Assembly: GCA_964442905.1 (NCBI GenBank)
Contig: CAYUBD010000045.1
Coordinates: 1 to 7,620, forward strand
DNA: 7,620 nt
Direction: 5' to 3'
From: JAFGFG01 sp964442905
GTDB lineage: Archaea; Aenigmatarchaeota; Aenigmatarchaeia; QMZP01; JAFGSV01
Each line of letters opens with the position of its first letter. The first letter of the stretch is position 1. The position numbers were made by a program, and so were the translations under genes. Below are positions 1-6,729 of this stretch, piece after piece. The notes under the pieces were generated by a model that was given only the letters and a program-made list of their open reading frames with translations, did not search any database and was not told the DNA's origin.

Positions 1-641
1 AGGCCCTTCTCCCTTATGTACTTCCAGACGTCGAGCTCGGTCCAGTGGAGTATGGGATGGACCCGCACATGCGAGCATTCTTTGCCGAAATCCGTCTGGT
101 ATAATTCCCATAATTCAACCTGCTGAAGGGATTCGAACGGTGCGTCACCCACCTCTCCCGGCCTCTTTGGCCTGACTATGTGCCATTTGAACTCATTATC
201 CCGAGGGGAGAAGAATCTCTCGAGGTTTCTCATGTAATGCTCGTCGCGCCTTATGGACATGATGAGGGCGTCGAACCTGTGCTCTTTGAGGACCTGTTTG
301 AGTGCTTCTGTCTTCAGCGCGTTGCAGCATGCGAGATGACCGTACTTCTCAGGTGACATGTTCTTCTGCAGGGCTTCCCGGTTCTTCCCGACTATGAGAT
401 TGAGATCCCATTCCTTTGCAAGCATGTCCCTGTACTCGTATATCTCCGGGAACTTCTTCACCGTATCCAGGTGTATGACAGGGAACGGCACCTCCCCCAT
501 GAACGTGTCCCTGATGAGGGAAAGCATCGTTGTTGAATCCTTTCCTGTTGACCACATGACAGCGGGTTTCTTGAACTCGGAGTTTGCCTGCCTTATTATG
601 TATTCGGTTTTGGATATGAGCTCTTTCATTCCCTTTTCCAT
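1..641 (-). CDS. CysD-like / PAPS-reductase-family PP-loop protein (3' end outside window)
   Basis: Reading the minus strand from the ATG at 641 gives 213 complete codons with no stop, so the C-terminus lies beyond the window. Visible motifs are a PP-loop STGKDS (residues 31-36) that binds ATP or an adenylyl nucleotide, PFPVIHLDT (53-60), RRDE followed by SPRD (131-147) and HPILHWTELDVWKYI (195-209). These line up in order with ATP sulfurylase small subunit CysD, which adenylylates sulfate to APS with the GTPase CysN. One oddity is CCNALKTEAL (105-114), which resembles the CCxxRKxxPL iron-sulfur motif of CysH APS/PAPS reductases; CysD normally lacks that Cys pair. The HW-TELDVW segment favours CysD, the CC pair CysH, so I assign the family and leave the reaction open. 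The start overlaps the stop of the upstream phosphodiesterase gene (TGATG, 643-639), implying an operon and coupled translation. No cysN is in the window. Confidence 0.85.
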   Translation of the reverse strand, partial: MEKGMKELISKTEYIIRQANSEFKKPAVMWSTGKDSTTMLSLIRDTFMGEVPFPVIHLDTVKKFPEIYEYRDMLAKEWDLNLIVGKNREALQKNMSPEKYGHLACCNALKTEALKQVLKEHRFDALIMSIRRDEHYMRNLERFFSPRDNEFKWHIVRPKRPGEVGDAPFESLQQVELWELYQTDFGKECSHVRVHPILHWTELDVWKYIREKG

Positions 642-2701
642 CAGCCCACCAGCGATTTTCCGTCCATGCTGCCGGGGATTTCCATCCCCATGAAATCAAG
701 CACGGTAGGAGCTATGTCAACTACCTCCGGATTCTCCCTCTTTATCTTGAAATTGGCGAACACCACAGCAAGGACATGGCTCCTGTCTATTAGATGGTCG
801 CCTATCCATTCGCTGTCATTATCCGTTATAATCTCGGGTGTTACGCCGCCCACGGCGGACTCCCATGACATCCTGTATCCGGGCTCAAATCCTACAACGA
901 TGTCCGGGGCGTCACCTGCATAAGGTCCCGAATAGATGTCTTCCCTTCTGTATACCTGCGTAATCACTTTCTTTCCGCCATCCTCTAAGCCTTTTAACTT
1001 TTCAGCAATCTCCGTGACAAGCGTTTCCTTCTCGCTTTCATGGACAACGCCTTTCCCTTCACGGCCCTCCAGATTTATGAAAATGCTTGAGAAGCCAAGG
1101 GAATATGCCTTCGTCCTGCTCCAGTCGACGTATTTGAGCAGTTCCCCCACATCGTCTTCGGCCGCATCCCCGGTAAGCGTCATGTAGCCGTTCTGCACGA
1201 GCCACGTGTTGATGTTGACAGACCTGTTGAAAATATTGAAACCATGGTCAGAGAATATGACGAGCTCTGTCCTGCCGTCAAGCCTCTCCATGACCCTGCC
1301 GAGGAAGTCGTCCTTGTACTTGTAGTAATCGGTAATCTCGCGCGGCGGGCTCTCGGTGCCGTTCCAGAATATGTGCTTGAGCCTGTCGCCGGAATCGAAA
1401 CCGACTGCCAATACGCCTGATTCGAACCTTCCGAACTCGTGCCAGAACATCTTCTCCCTCTCCTCTTCAATCTGGAGTATCTGCTCGTAGAACACGTCCC
1501 TGGTTATCCTCCCCTCTGTAACGGCCTTGGTATCCTCGGGCATGCCCATCGTATAGAATGTGCCGATTTCCTGTGCAAGCTTCCTGCTATAGTCCTCGGG
1601 ATAGGATATGTCAAAAGTAGGTTTCTGCGGGTCCATCTGTATGGTGGTCATGTACATCCTGAAAGGCTTCGTGCTTATCACGTAGACCTTGAATATGCCC
1701 TGAACCTTCTGCATGAAGTCCAGGCTGAACGTGATATGGAACCAGTCGCTCCATCCGCCTTCATTCACGCGCTGGCTGTTGCCTGCGACATCTATGACCG
1801 TGTATTTGTCATAAAGCTTGATTTTCATCGGCAAAGTGGCCTCGGATACCCCATCACCAGAACGTACATTTGGTCCGTATACGGATGTCTGAATCTCACC
1901 GCTCTTATCGGAAACCCTGATAATCTTTCCCACCTCATCGCCATTGATTTCGATATCCTCCGTTGTGTAGTATGAGTAGCTGTTGAGCAGCCCCTTGAGG
2001 TCGACCACGCCGAGGCCTGAGAGCATGCGCCCCTCGACCTCCTCCGCCGGGAACGTGACGGGCCATTTTATGACAGTTGTGGGAATGCCCTCATCGCTCG
2101 TGATGTCCCAGAACGTCTTCCCCTTGAGTGCGGACTCGTATTTCACCCCCATGAGACCGCTCTTCATCTCAGCCAGCTTCAGCTTGGGCAGGTATGTCTC
2201 CGGGTCCCTGCCAACGAAATCGTAAATTCCGTAGCCGCCGGGATTAGTGCCGGTCGCAGCCGCGCTCCATGATACGGGAGTCTCAGGGGGAATGGTCACG
2301 AGCATCCTGGAATATCCGCCGGCGTCCGCGAGCTTTTTGAAATTGGGCAACTCCCCTGCCGCCATCATCTTCTCTGTGAGCTTGGCGTCCATGGCGTCTA
2401 TGCCTATGACCAGGACCTTTTTCTCTGTCGACATGCTATAATCACTCAGCATCAGGCCGGAAACTGCCAGCACCGATATTATAACAATGGCTATAAGAAA
2501 CAAAAGCTTTACCTTCGATGCTTCCCTCTTCCTGAACATCTTACCAATCCGCCTGAAGAACCTCTTTATCGGCCTGAAGAAGTATGTGCCGAGGAATGCG
2601 GCGATGGCTGACAGCACCCCTATTATCACGGCCCCGAGCGAGGTGAACACCAGGCCCGCCGTCCCGGGGTCTATGTAGCTGGCTATGGGCATGAGTAGCA
2701 T
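641..2701 (-). CDS. Membrane-anchored alkaline phosphatase superfamily protein (type I phosphodiesterase/nucleotide pyrophosphatase-like)
   Basis: This 686-residue protein has two N-terminal membrane segments (about 16-42 and 64-85). They flank a strongly basic loop (RPIKRFFRRIGKMFRKR, 43-59) that by the positive-inside rule is cytoplasmic, which puts the catalytic domain outside the cell. The domain shows the full bimetal set of the family: D102 in VIGIDAMD, nucleophile T141 in PPETPVSWS, D436 and H443 in FDSGDRLKHIFW, D485-H486 in FSDHGF, and H636 in WIGDH. The family hydrolyses phosphate mono- or diesters, and some relatives sulfate or phosphonate esters; the substrate here cannot be read from sequence. 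An insertion of about 200 residues (215-420) separates the first and second metal motifs. The start is uncertain: ATG 2701 gives MLLMPIASYIDPG, while the second ATG at 2692 sits about 24 nt from a TATA-like box, better for a leaderless start. The 3' end overlaps the CysD-like gene by one base. Confidence 0.9.
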   Translation of the reverse strand: MLLMPIASYIDPGTAGLVFTSLGAVIIGVLSAIAAFLGTYFFRPIKRFFRRIGKMFRKREASKVKLLFLIAIVIISVLAVSGLMLSDYSMSTEKKVLVIGIDAMDAKLTEKMMAAGELPNFKKLADAGGYSRMLVTIPPETPVSWSAAATGTNPGGYGIYDFVGRDPETYLPKLKLAEMKSGLMGVKYESALKGKTFWDITSDEGIPTTVIKWPVTFPAEEVEGRMLSGLGVVDLKGLLNSYSYYTTEDIEINGDEVGKIIRVSDKSGEIQTSVYGPNVRSGDGVSEATLPMKIKLYDKYTVIDVAGNSQRVNEGGWSDWFHITFSLDFMQKVQGIFKVYVISTKPFRMYMTTIQMDPQKPTFDISYPEDYSRKLAQEIGTFYTMGMPEDTKAVTEGRITRDVFYEQILQIEEEREKMFWHEFGRFESGVLAVGFDSGDRLKHIFWNGTESPPREITDYYKYKDDFLGRVMERLDGRTELVIFSDHGFNIFNRSVNINTWLVQNGYMTLTGDAAEDDVGELLKYVDWSRTKAYSLGFSSIFINLEGREGKGVVHESEKETLVTEIAEKLKGLEDGGKKVITQVYRREDIYSGPYAGDAPDIVVGFEPGYRMSWESAVGGVTPEIITDNDSEWIGDHLIDRSHVLAVVFANFKIKRENPEVVDIAPTVLDFMGMEIPGSMDGKSLVG

Positions 2702-2710
2702 TGAGCGCGA

Positions 2711-2721
2711 TAATTAAAAAG
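2711..2721 (-). promoter_or_regulatory. Candidate archaeal TATA box for the phosphodiesterase-CysD-like operon
   Basis: On the minus strand the sequence reads CTTTTTAATTA, a good archaeal TATA-like element. Its centre is about 15 nt from the ATG at 2701 and 24 nt from the ATG at 2692. No Shine-Dalgarno-like sequence precedes either start. With usual archaeal spacing (TATA about 26 nt before the transcript start), a leaderless mRNA would begin near the second ATG. The box starts only 4 bases after the stop of the gene remnant at 2726-2797, so the T-run could equally be that old gene's terminator. Confidence 0.45.
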
Positions 2722-2725
2722 TTTC

Positions 2726-2797
2726 TCAGGTGCCGAGTTTGATTATGACAGAGCCGCCACTGCTGTGGATGGTGAGGTTCATGCCCCCGTCGGACAC
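2726..2797 (-). pseudogene. 3' remnant of a second VGIGT-repeat surface protein gene
   Basis: The minus strand here encodes NLTIHSSGGSVIIKLG followed by T and a TGA stop at 2728-2726. The surface protein ending at 3387 finishes with the same 16 residues followed by A and TGA. The similarity reaches back a few more residues (GGM here, GGT there) and then meets an in-frame stop at 2800-2798, so nothing longer survives. Over the 55 aligned bases next to the stop I count about 41 identities, with the changes mostly at third codon positions. That pattern suggests an old paralog that diverged under protein-level selection before its 5' part was lost, not a fresh DNA duplication. With no body, start or repeats left it is very unlikely to be functional. 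Confidence 0.8.
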
Positions 2798-2826
2798 TCA
2801 GGATAGGATGGAGGAATGTTTGAATA

Positions 2827-3051
2827 CTAGATTCGAGGAAGGAACTCCTCCCTGGTCATGCCGGATTGGCGTATGATGCTTAGCAACACCATCCTGTGGA
2901 TTTCCGGGTAATTCGGAACGAACACTGTCCTTACTCTCTTGCCGTCGTGCTTCTTGAATCTCATGTGGCTGCCACGTTGCCCGGCCTTCTTGAAGCCATG
3001 TCCTTGGAGAATCTTAACGACATCACGAGCAGAGAGAACGGGAAGTTTCAT
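2827..3051 (-). CDS. hicA: HicA family mRNA interferase toxin
   Basis: This 74-residue protein matches HicA in length and layout. LPVLSARDVVKILQGHGF (3-20) is the N-terminal helix region, QRGSHMRF (25-32) carries the catalytic-type histidine H29, VFVPNYPEIHR (43-53) replaces the usual VPNH...L, and LLSIIRQSGMTREEF (56-70) is the C-terminal helix typical of the family. HicA toxins adopt a small double-stranded-RNA-binding-like fold and cleave mRNA until bound by HicB. The ATG at 3051 lies inside the 3' end of hicB, a 29-base overlap, so the toxin is probably made by translational coupling after its antitoxin. All key residues seem present, so it is likely active. Confidence 0.93.
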   Translation of the reverse strand: MKLPVLSARDVVKILQGHGFKKAGQRGSHMRFKKHDGKRVRTVFVPNYPEIHRMVLLSIIRQSGMTREEFLPRI

Positions 3052-3298
3052 TTTTTAATTTCACACCCTTTGGTATAGAAACCGGTATGTTCGCTATTGA
3101 AACCGACATGCTCATCATGGTCTTGATTTTCGGCTTCGGTGTATCCGCGTCCTCGAAATACCATTTGACAAGGCTGTCCATGTTATTCCTTGCCTCCTTC
3201 TCATCCCTGCCTTGCGTGGCTATATCCAGAAGCGGGCACCAGGCAGCGACGTACCTGCCGCCGTTCTCTATTATGATGGGGAGGGGGACTGTCTCCAT
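3023..3298 (-). CDS. hicB: HicB family antitoxin
   Basis: The call is a 91-residue antitoxin starting at the ATG at 3298. Residues 5-50 (LPIIIENGGRYVAAW, then CPLLDIATQGRDEKEARNNM and a KWYFED helix end) follow the HicB pattern of a partial RNase-H-like fold: strand, glycine turn, YVAxCP, TQG, helix. The C-terminal tail is short, with no recognisable helix-turn-helix or ribbon-helix-helix, so autoregulation through DNA binding is not evident. The frame stays open upstream to an ATG at 3370, but those residues do not look like the family. An ATG at 3313 (adding MECDI) is a real alternative, preceded by GGAG 10 nt upstream, while the 3298 start has GTGAT only 3 nt upstream. The antitoxin gene precedes the toxin, the reverse of the best-known bacterial hicAB order but common elsewhere. 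Confidence 0.9.
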   Translation of the reverse strand: METVPLPIIIENGGRYVAAWCPLLDIATQGRDEKEARNNMDSLVKWYFEDADTPKPKIKTMMSMSVSIANIPVSIPKGVKLKNETSRSLCS

Positions 3299-3333
3299 AA
3301 TATCACATTCCATTCTGTTTAGACTCCGTGTAC

Positions 3334-3363
3334 TTATTAATATTCCCGTAAGGCTTAAAAAGC
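3334..3363 (-). promoter_or_regulatory. Candidate hicBA promoter region with two TATA-like boxes
   Basis: The minus strand carries GCTTTTTAAGC (about 3354-3363) and AATATTAATAA (3334-3344). With about 26 nt to the transcript start, the first would start RNA near 3332, giving a short leader, and the second near 3313, which is itself an ATG and would make hicB leaderless. The first box is a small palindrome (GCTT/AAGC) and lies only about 24 bases past the stop of the surface protein gene, so its T-run may serve as that gene's terminator instead. I cannot choose between these roles from sequence alone. Confidence 0.4.
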
Positions 3364-3386
3364 GTTCCAATGACCATCAGCCTCTC

Positions 3387-6084
3387 TCACGCGCCGAGCT
3401 TTATTATCACGCTGCCGCCGCTGGAGTGTATCGTCAGGTTCGTGCCGCCCGTGGTGTTGATGATGCCGTAAGAGTCCGCGCCGTCGTTCGGGTCGAACGT
3501 TATGCCGTACGTGCCGTCCGATACCTCAAGCTCTTTCGAAGGACTTGCTGTTCCAATTCCTACTTTTCCTGTTTCTTCAATAACCATCCTTGTTGCAGTA
3601 GCACTAACATCATAAAAATCAATAGCATTTGAAACTCCATTATATCTTAACTGCATTTGTGGTGTTCCACCTTCTGAAAAATACAACCCTGATTGGTCTC
3701 CTGAATCATTCGCATTCAAAGAAAGAAAAGCATGAGTTGTTCCTGTAATTCTTCCTATTCCAGTGCTTGAGACGTGAGTTCCTGCAATATCTAAACTAAC
3801 AGCAGGACTTGCTGTTCCAATTCCTACATTTCCATCATTTAAAATAGACATCCTGTATGCACCTGCTGTTCTATCATATAAATGCAATCCTGTTGCTTGA
3901 GGATACCATTCAAATTGGTCATTCCCATCAAGTTGCATAATAACTCTTCCTTCCCCGCCATCATTACCATGAACATAAATATTACCATCATTAACTTCTA
4001 ATTTCTCTCCAGGACTTGCTGTTCCTATTCCTACATTACCGGTCTGACCATTTATAAACATCCTTAAAGTAGGAGTTATAGCCCCTCCTGCTGTTGTCGC
4101 AACATTTCCAAGTCCATAAAAATAAAGATTTCCCCATCCTGCCTCAACACCAGGATAACCATAAGTTGCATGTGTTTCCGTAGTTCTAGCCTGCCAGCCA
4201 CTATCATAATACATGTTTCCTCCAAACATTCTTTTGCTCAGCGTTGTTCCAAAATCACCAATAGCCCCTATATAACCTTCTCCTACTAACTGAAGAGTAT
4301 GACTAGGACTTGCTGTCCCTATTCCGACGTTTCCGGTCGCATTGTCAATATACATCATCGTGCCGTTCTGGCTGTTTGATATGTTGACGCCGCCTTCATG
4401 TACATGGAGTTTTTCTGTTGGGCTCTCCGTCCCTATGCCGACGCTGCCGAACCACACGTCGCTGCCGTTGGAGATGTCACCGGAAGGCCACGTCGTCCTG
4501 TACTCGCCGCCGAGTGTCATGCCTGTGGTGGCTATGAGGCTGTGTGCCGTCAGGTTGCCGTCGCCGGGGTCCGTACATGCATCATTATCGTCGATGCAGA
4601 CGCCTCCTTTGACATGAAGTTCTGCGTCGGGGTCTGTTGTTCCAATTCCTACTTCTTGAGAAGTATCAATGAATAATGCGTTTGTTGAATTTGTCTTCAC
4701 TATGAAAGGAAAATCTGAAGATGTTCCGACATACCCGTAATAATCCTCTGATTTCAGACCGGTAACGACACCATAGGACGCATCTTCCAAACTCAGATGA
4801 GCATCATCATCTTTGATGTGTAGTTTTGTGGAAGGGTCTGTAGTCCCTATGCCGACTCTGCCACTGCTATCATTGACATACAAATCGCCGGTCACATTAA
4901 GGCTCAGACCATTGGTTCCAGAGCCGCTGACCTCCAGTTTCGATGAGGGTGACGATGTCCCGATGCCGACGTTGCCGAACCACACGTCGCTGCCGTTGGA
5001 GATGTCACCGGAAGGCCACGTCGTCCTGTACTCGCCGCCGAGGGTCATGCCTGTTGTTGCTATGAGGCTGTGTGCCGTCAGGTTGCCGTCCCCGGGGTCT
5101 GTGCAGGCGTCGTCCGTGTCTATGCAGGCACCGCCCTGGACATGCAATTCCGCGTCAGGGTATATGTTGTCGCCTATGCCTACACGACCCGAGTCGTCTA
5201 TATACAGTCCGCGCGACCAGGTAATCGGATTTCCGGCAGTGCCGGCTGAGGCGTATCTGAAATCGTGTGTTCCGGAATTCTGGATGTACATCGCAGCGGG
5301 CACCGCGCTCGTCTTATATACCCAATTAGCAGTAGCGTTCATATAGGCGTTACTGCTTAACCCTATCTGAGTGCCGCCGTTATTGGCACAAAGAGAAGAG
5401 TATGTGAAATCGACTGCTCTGTATCCAGACCACCAAGGATTCAGGTTGGCGGTTCCGAAACCGATGACTCCGCTCTCATTCACGAAGAGTGTACCTGAGA
5501 GGTTGACCTGCTTGTTGACTTCAAGGGAGCTGAGCGTTATGTCGCTTCCGTTGATCGCAGTACGCATCTCGTCTGTCGTGTTGCCGCCGCCTCCGCCCGT
5601 GGGCCACTCGGTGCGGCAGTCGGAGCCTATGCAGACGCTGGTGTTTGCCAGTATGCTCGTCGCGGTGACGTTGCCCTGCGAGTAGATGCCATTTGCTCCT
5701 ACCACCAGGCCCGAGCCGACTGACAGGTCGTTCTTCACGTCCGCGTTCTCCCAGACGTCGATGGTGCCCACCGCGAGGTCGCCGATGGTCGCAGCCGGGG
5801 CGTCGATGCCGGAGATGTCGAGGACGGTGAGGCTGTCTGAGAGCATTGAGATGACGTAGGCGTACTTGCCGGAGACATAGACGGACCAGGCGGCGTCGAG
5901 GTATGTGGAGCTGCTGTAGTTGGAGACGAAGGCCGGGCTTGCGGGGTTGCTGACGTCGATGACGGTGAGGCTGTCTGAATTGTACGAGGCGACGTAGGCG
6001 TACCTGCCGGAGACGTAGACGGAGGAGGAGGCGTCGAGGTATGTGGAGCTGCTGTAGTTGGAGACGAAGGCCGGGCTTGCGGGG
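3387..6084 (-). CDS. Giant surface protein, C-terminal part: propeller repeats, then VGIGT-repeat stalk (5' side cut by assembly gap)
   Basis: This is the C-terminal part (898 residues plus one base to the gap) of the gene that starts at 7563. The frame is open well upstream of the internal ATG at 5846, which is only a Met inside a repeat and not a start. It opens with the last two visible 46-residue LVIVD-type repeats (PASPAFVSNYSSSTYLD ... SLTVLDIS). Next comes a linker (GTIDVWENADVKNDLSVGSG) and then ten VGIG-type repeats, mostly VGIGTxxP followed by a short L-x-V strand. Such repeats build fibrous beta-rich shafts in phage tail fibres and bacterial/archaeal surface proteins. No C-terminal endosialidase-type chaperone (peptidase S74), sortase motif or second membrane anchor is seen; it ends IIKLGA. 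N-glycosylation sequons (NGS, NLT, NVT, NYS) are frequent. Residues about 513-770 are encoded by AT-rich DNA unlike the rest. Ligand and partner are unknown. Confidence 0.88.
3541..4310 (-). other. AT-rich cassette inside the surface protein gene
   Basis: Base composition drops sharply within one open reading frame. I count 17 G+C in the 60 bases from 3601 (28%) and 22 in 60 from 3841 (37%), against 39 in 60 from 4441 (65%). Codons switch from G/C-ending to A/T-ending (GGA ATT GGA ACA style) with the frame unbroken. Both borders fall at or beside VGIGTASP cores, whose DNA is shared. The segment encodes three inter-core modules, for example SLNANDSGDQSGLYFSEGG and MQLDGNDQFEWYPQATG. The likeliest reading is in-frame acquisition of tail modules from an AT-rich donor. 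A milder AT-rich patch at about 4630-4820 may be a second event. Confidence 0.75.
4435..4632 (-). repeat. Duplicated Cys/Asp loop module, copy 2
   Basis: This direct repeat pairs with 4963-5160, offset by exactly 528 bases (176 codons), so the frame is kept. About the first 135 bases are nearly identical and the rest is diverged but alignable. It encodes AELHVKGGVCIDDNDACTDP, then GDGNLTAHSLIATTGMTLGG and EYRTTWPSGDISNGSDVWFG, ending in a VGIGT core. The CIDDNDAC loop is Asp-rich between two cysteines and may form a disulfide or bind a metal. Confidence 0.88.
4963..5160 (-). repeat. Duplicated Cys/Asp loop module, copy 1
   Basis: This is the partner of 4435-4632. It encodes AELHVQGGACIDTDDACTDP and then the same GDGNLTAHSL and TTWPSGDISNGSDVWFG stretch before VGIGTSSP. 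High DNA identity including third positions points to recent duplication or gene conversion. A third, older relative lies near 5600-5640 (SVCIGSDCRTEWPTGG) and keeps the Cys pair and the WP(S/T)G motif. Confidence 0.88.
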
Positions 6085-6729
6085 NNNNNNNNNNNNNNNN
6101 NNNNNNNNNNNNNNNNNNNNNNNNNNNNNNNNNNNNNNNNNNNNNNNNNNNNNNNNNNNNNNNNNNNNNNNNNNNNNNNNNNNNTTGCTGACGTCGATGA
6201 CGGTGAGGCTGTTTGAACTCTGGGAGGCGACGTAGGCGTACTTGCCGGCGACTTTGACTGAGCGGGCGCCGTTGAGGTATGTGGAACTGCTGTAGTTGCC
6301 CGCGTACGTTGGACTTGTGGGATTGGAGACGTCGAGCACGGTGAGGCTTTGCGAATTCATTGAGGCCACGTAGGCGTACTTCCCGGAGACGTAGATAGAG
6401 GCGGCGCTGTTGAGGTAGGTGCTGCCGCTGTAGTTACCCGCGTAAGCCGGGCTTTTGGGGTTGCTGACGTCGATGACGGTGAGGCTTTTTGAGAGCATTG
6501 AGGTGACGTAGGCGTATCTTCCGGAGATGTAGACGTAGTTGGCGCCGTCGAGGTAGGTGGAGCTGCTGTAGTTGGAGACGAAGGCCGGGCTTGCGGGGTT
6601 GGAGACGTCGATTATGACGAGGCTGTCGTTATTGTACGAGGCGACGTAGGCGTACTTGCCGGAGACGTAGACCCCAGAGGCGCCGTCGATGTAGGTGGAA
6701 TTCGAGAAGTTCCCTGCGAGCGTCGGATT
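5811..6729 (-). repeat. LVIVD-type beta-propeller repeat array, 46 residues (138 bp) per unit
   Basis: Six units are visible, four before the assembly gap and two after, with a consensus NPxSPxxxxNYSSSTYLDGA, xxVYVSGKYAYVASxxSxSL, TVIDVS. This matches the LVIVD repeat (YAYVA...LTVIDVSNPxxP) that forms bladed beta-propellers in surface proteins. The first unit (from about 6729) is slightly degenerate and shorter. Neighbouring units share long identical DNA runs, for example around 5900-5947 and 6038-6084, so copy number probably changes by recombination. Propellers usually need six to eight blades: the six seen could close one, and one more hidden in the gap would make seven. Confidence 0.85.
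6085..6184. other. Assembly gap of 100 N inside the propeller repeat array
   Basis: Exactly 100 undetermined bases look like a placeholder for a scaffold gap of unknown length. Taken literally it breaks the frame, because the codon phase differs by one base on the two sides. The flanks read ...GACGTCAGCAA before it and CCCCGCAAG after it (minus strand). Joined directly they give AAC CCC GCA AGC (N-P-A-S), the normal seam between two repeats. The real missing length is therefore probably zero or a multiple of 138 bp. Confidence 0.9.

Larger units (their letters stand above)
3540..5183 (-). repeat. VGIGTxxP stalk repeats (ten copies)
   Basis: In-frame units carry (G)xVGIG(T)xxPxxxLxV. In transcription order the cores are VGIGDNIYP, VGIGTSSP, VGIGTTDP, VGIGTTDP, VGIGTESP, and then four or more VGIGTASP units ending at about 3540. 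A degenerate unit (VIGFGTANLNP) lies further upstream near 5450, and one more (VGIGTSTP) sits before the propeller near 6790. Spacing varies from about 37 to 98 residues because different inserts sit between the cores. The last four cores are almost identical in DNA sequence and bound the AT-rich segments, so they are natural sites for homologous recombination. Confidence 0.85.

Noticed and set aside
349..699. Minus-strand open frame overlapping the start of the CysD-like gene
   Set aside because: It is an out-of-frame shadow; the frame from 641 carries the PP-loop and other family motifs.
1439..1975. Plus-strand open frame of 178 codons opposite the phosphodiesterase gene
   Set aside because: It is antisense to a well-supported catalytic domain, lacks family features, and is explained by codon bias of the real gene.
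2726..3389. Stub and intact tail as attL/attR-like direct repeats of an element carrying hicBA
   Set aside because: Identity is only about 75% with changes mostly synonymous, unlike the identical short repeats left by site-specific integration, and no integrase is present. An old paralog remnant fits better.
3087..3632. Plus-strand open frame across hicB and the end of the surface gene
   Set aside because: It spans two confident minus-strand genes and their intergenic region, has an Arg/Val-rich low-complexity middle, and shows no recognisable motif.
4342..5346. Plus-strand open frames with PMPTLPNHTSLPLEMSPEG repeats
   Set aside because: Their repeats are the antisense of the duplicated VGIGT and Cys/Asp modules, so similarity between them is inherited from the real gene.
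5844..5846. ATG at 5846 as the start of a separate gene
   Set aside because: The frame is open upstream to the gap and the Met lies inside a propeller unit (YVISMLSDSLTV), so it is internal.
3387..5846. Diversity-generating retroelement target in the stalk gene
   Set aside because: No reverse transcriptase, template repeat or adenine-biased variable region was seen; the variation is modular and compositional instead.
5521..6084. Arg-rich continuation of the N-terminal surface protein frame after the N gap
   Set aside because: It is the +1-shifted translation of the propeller repeats, created only by the placeholder gap length. The true frame through this stretch keeps the repeat pattern and joins the 3387-ending frame.
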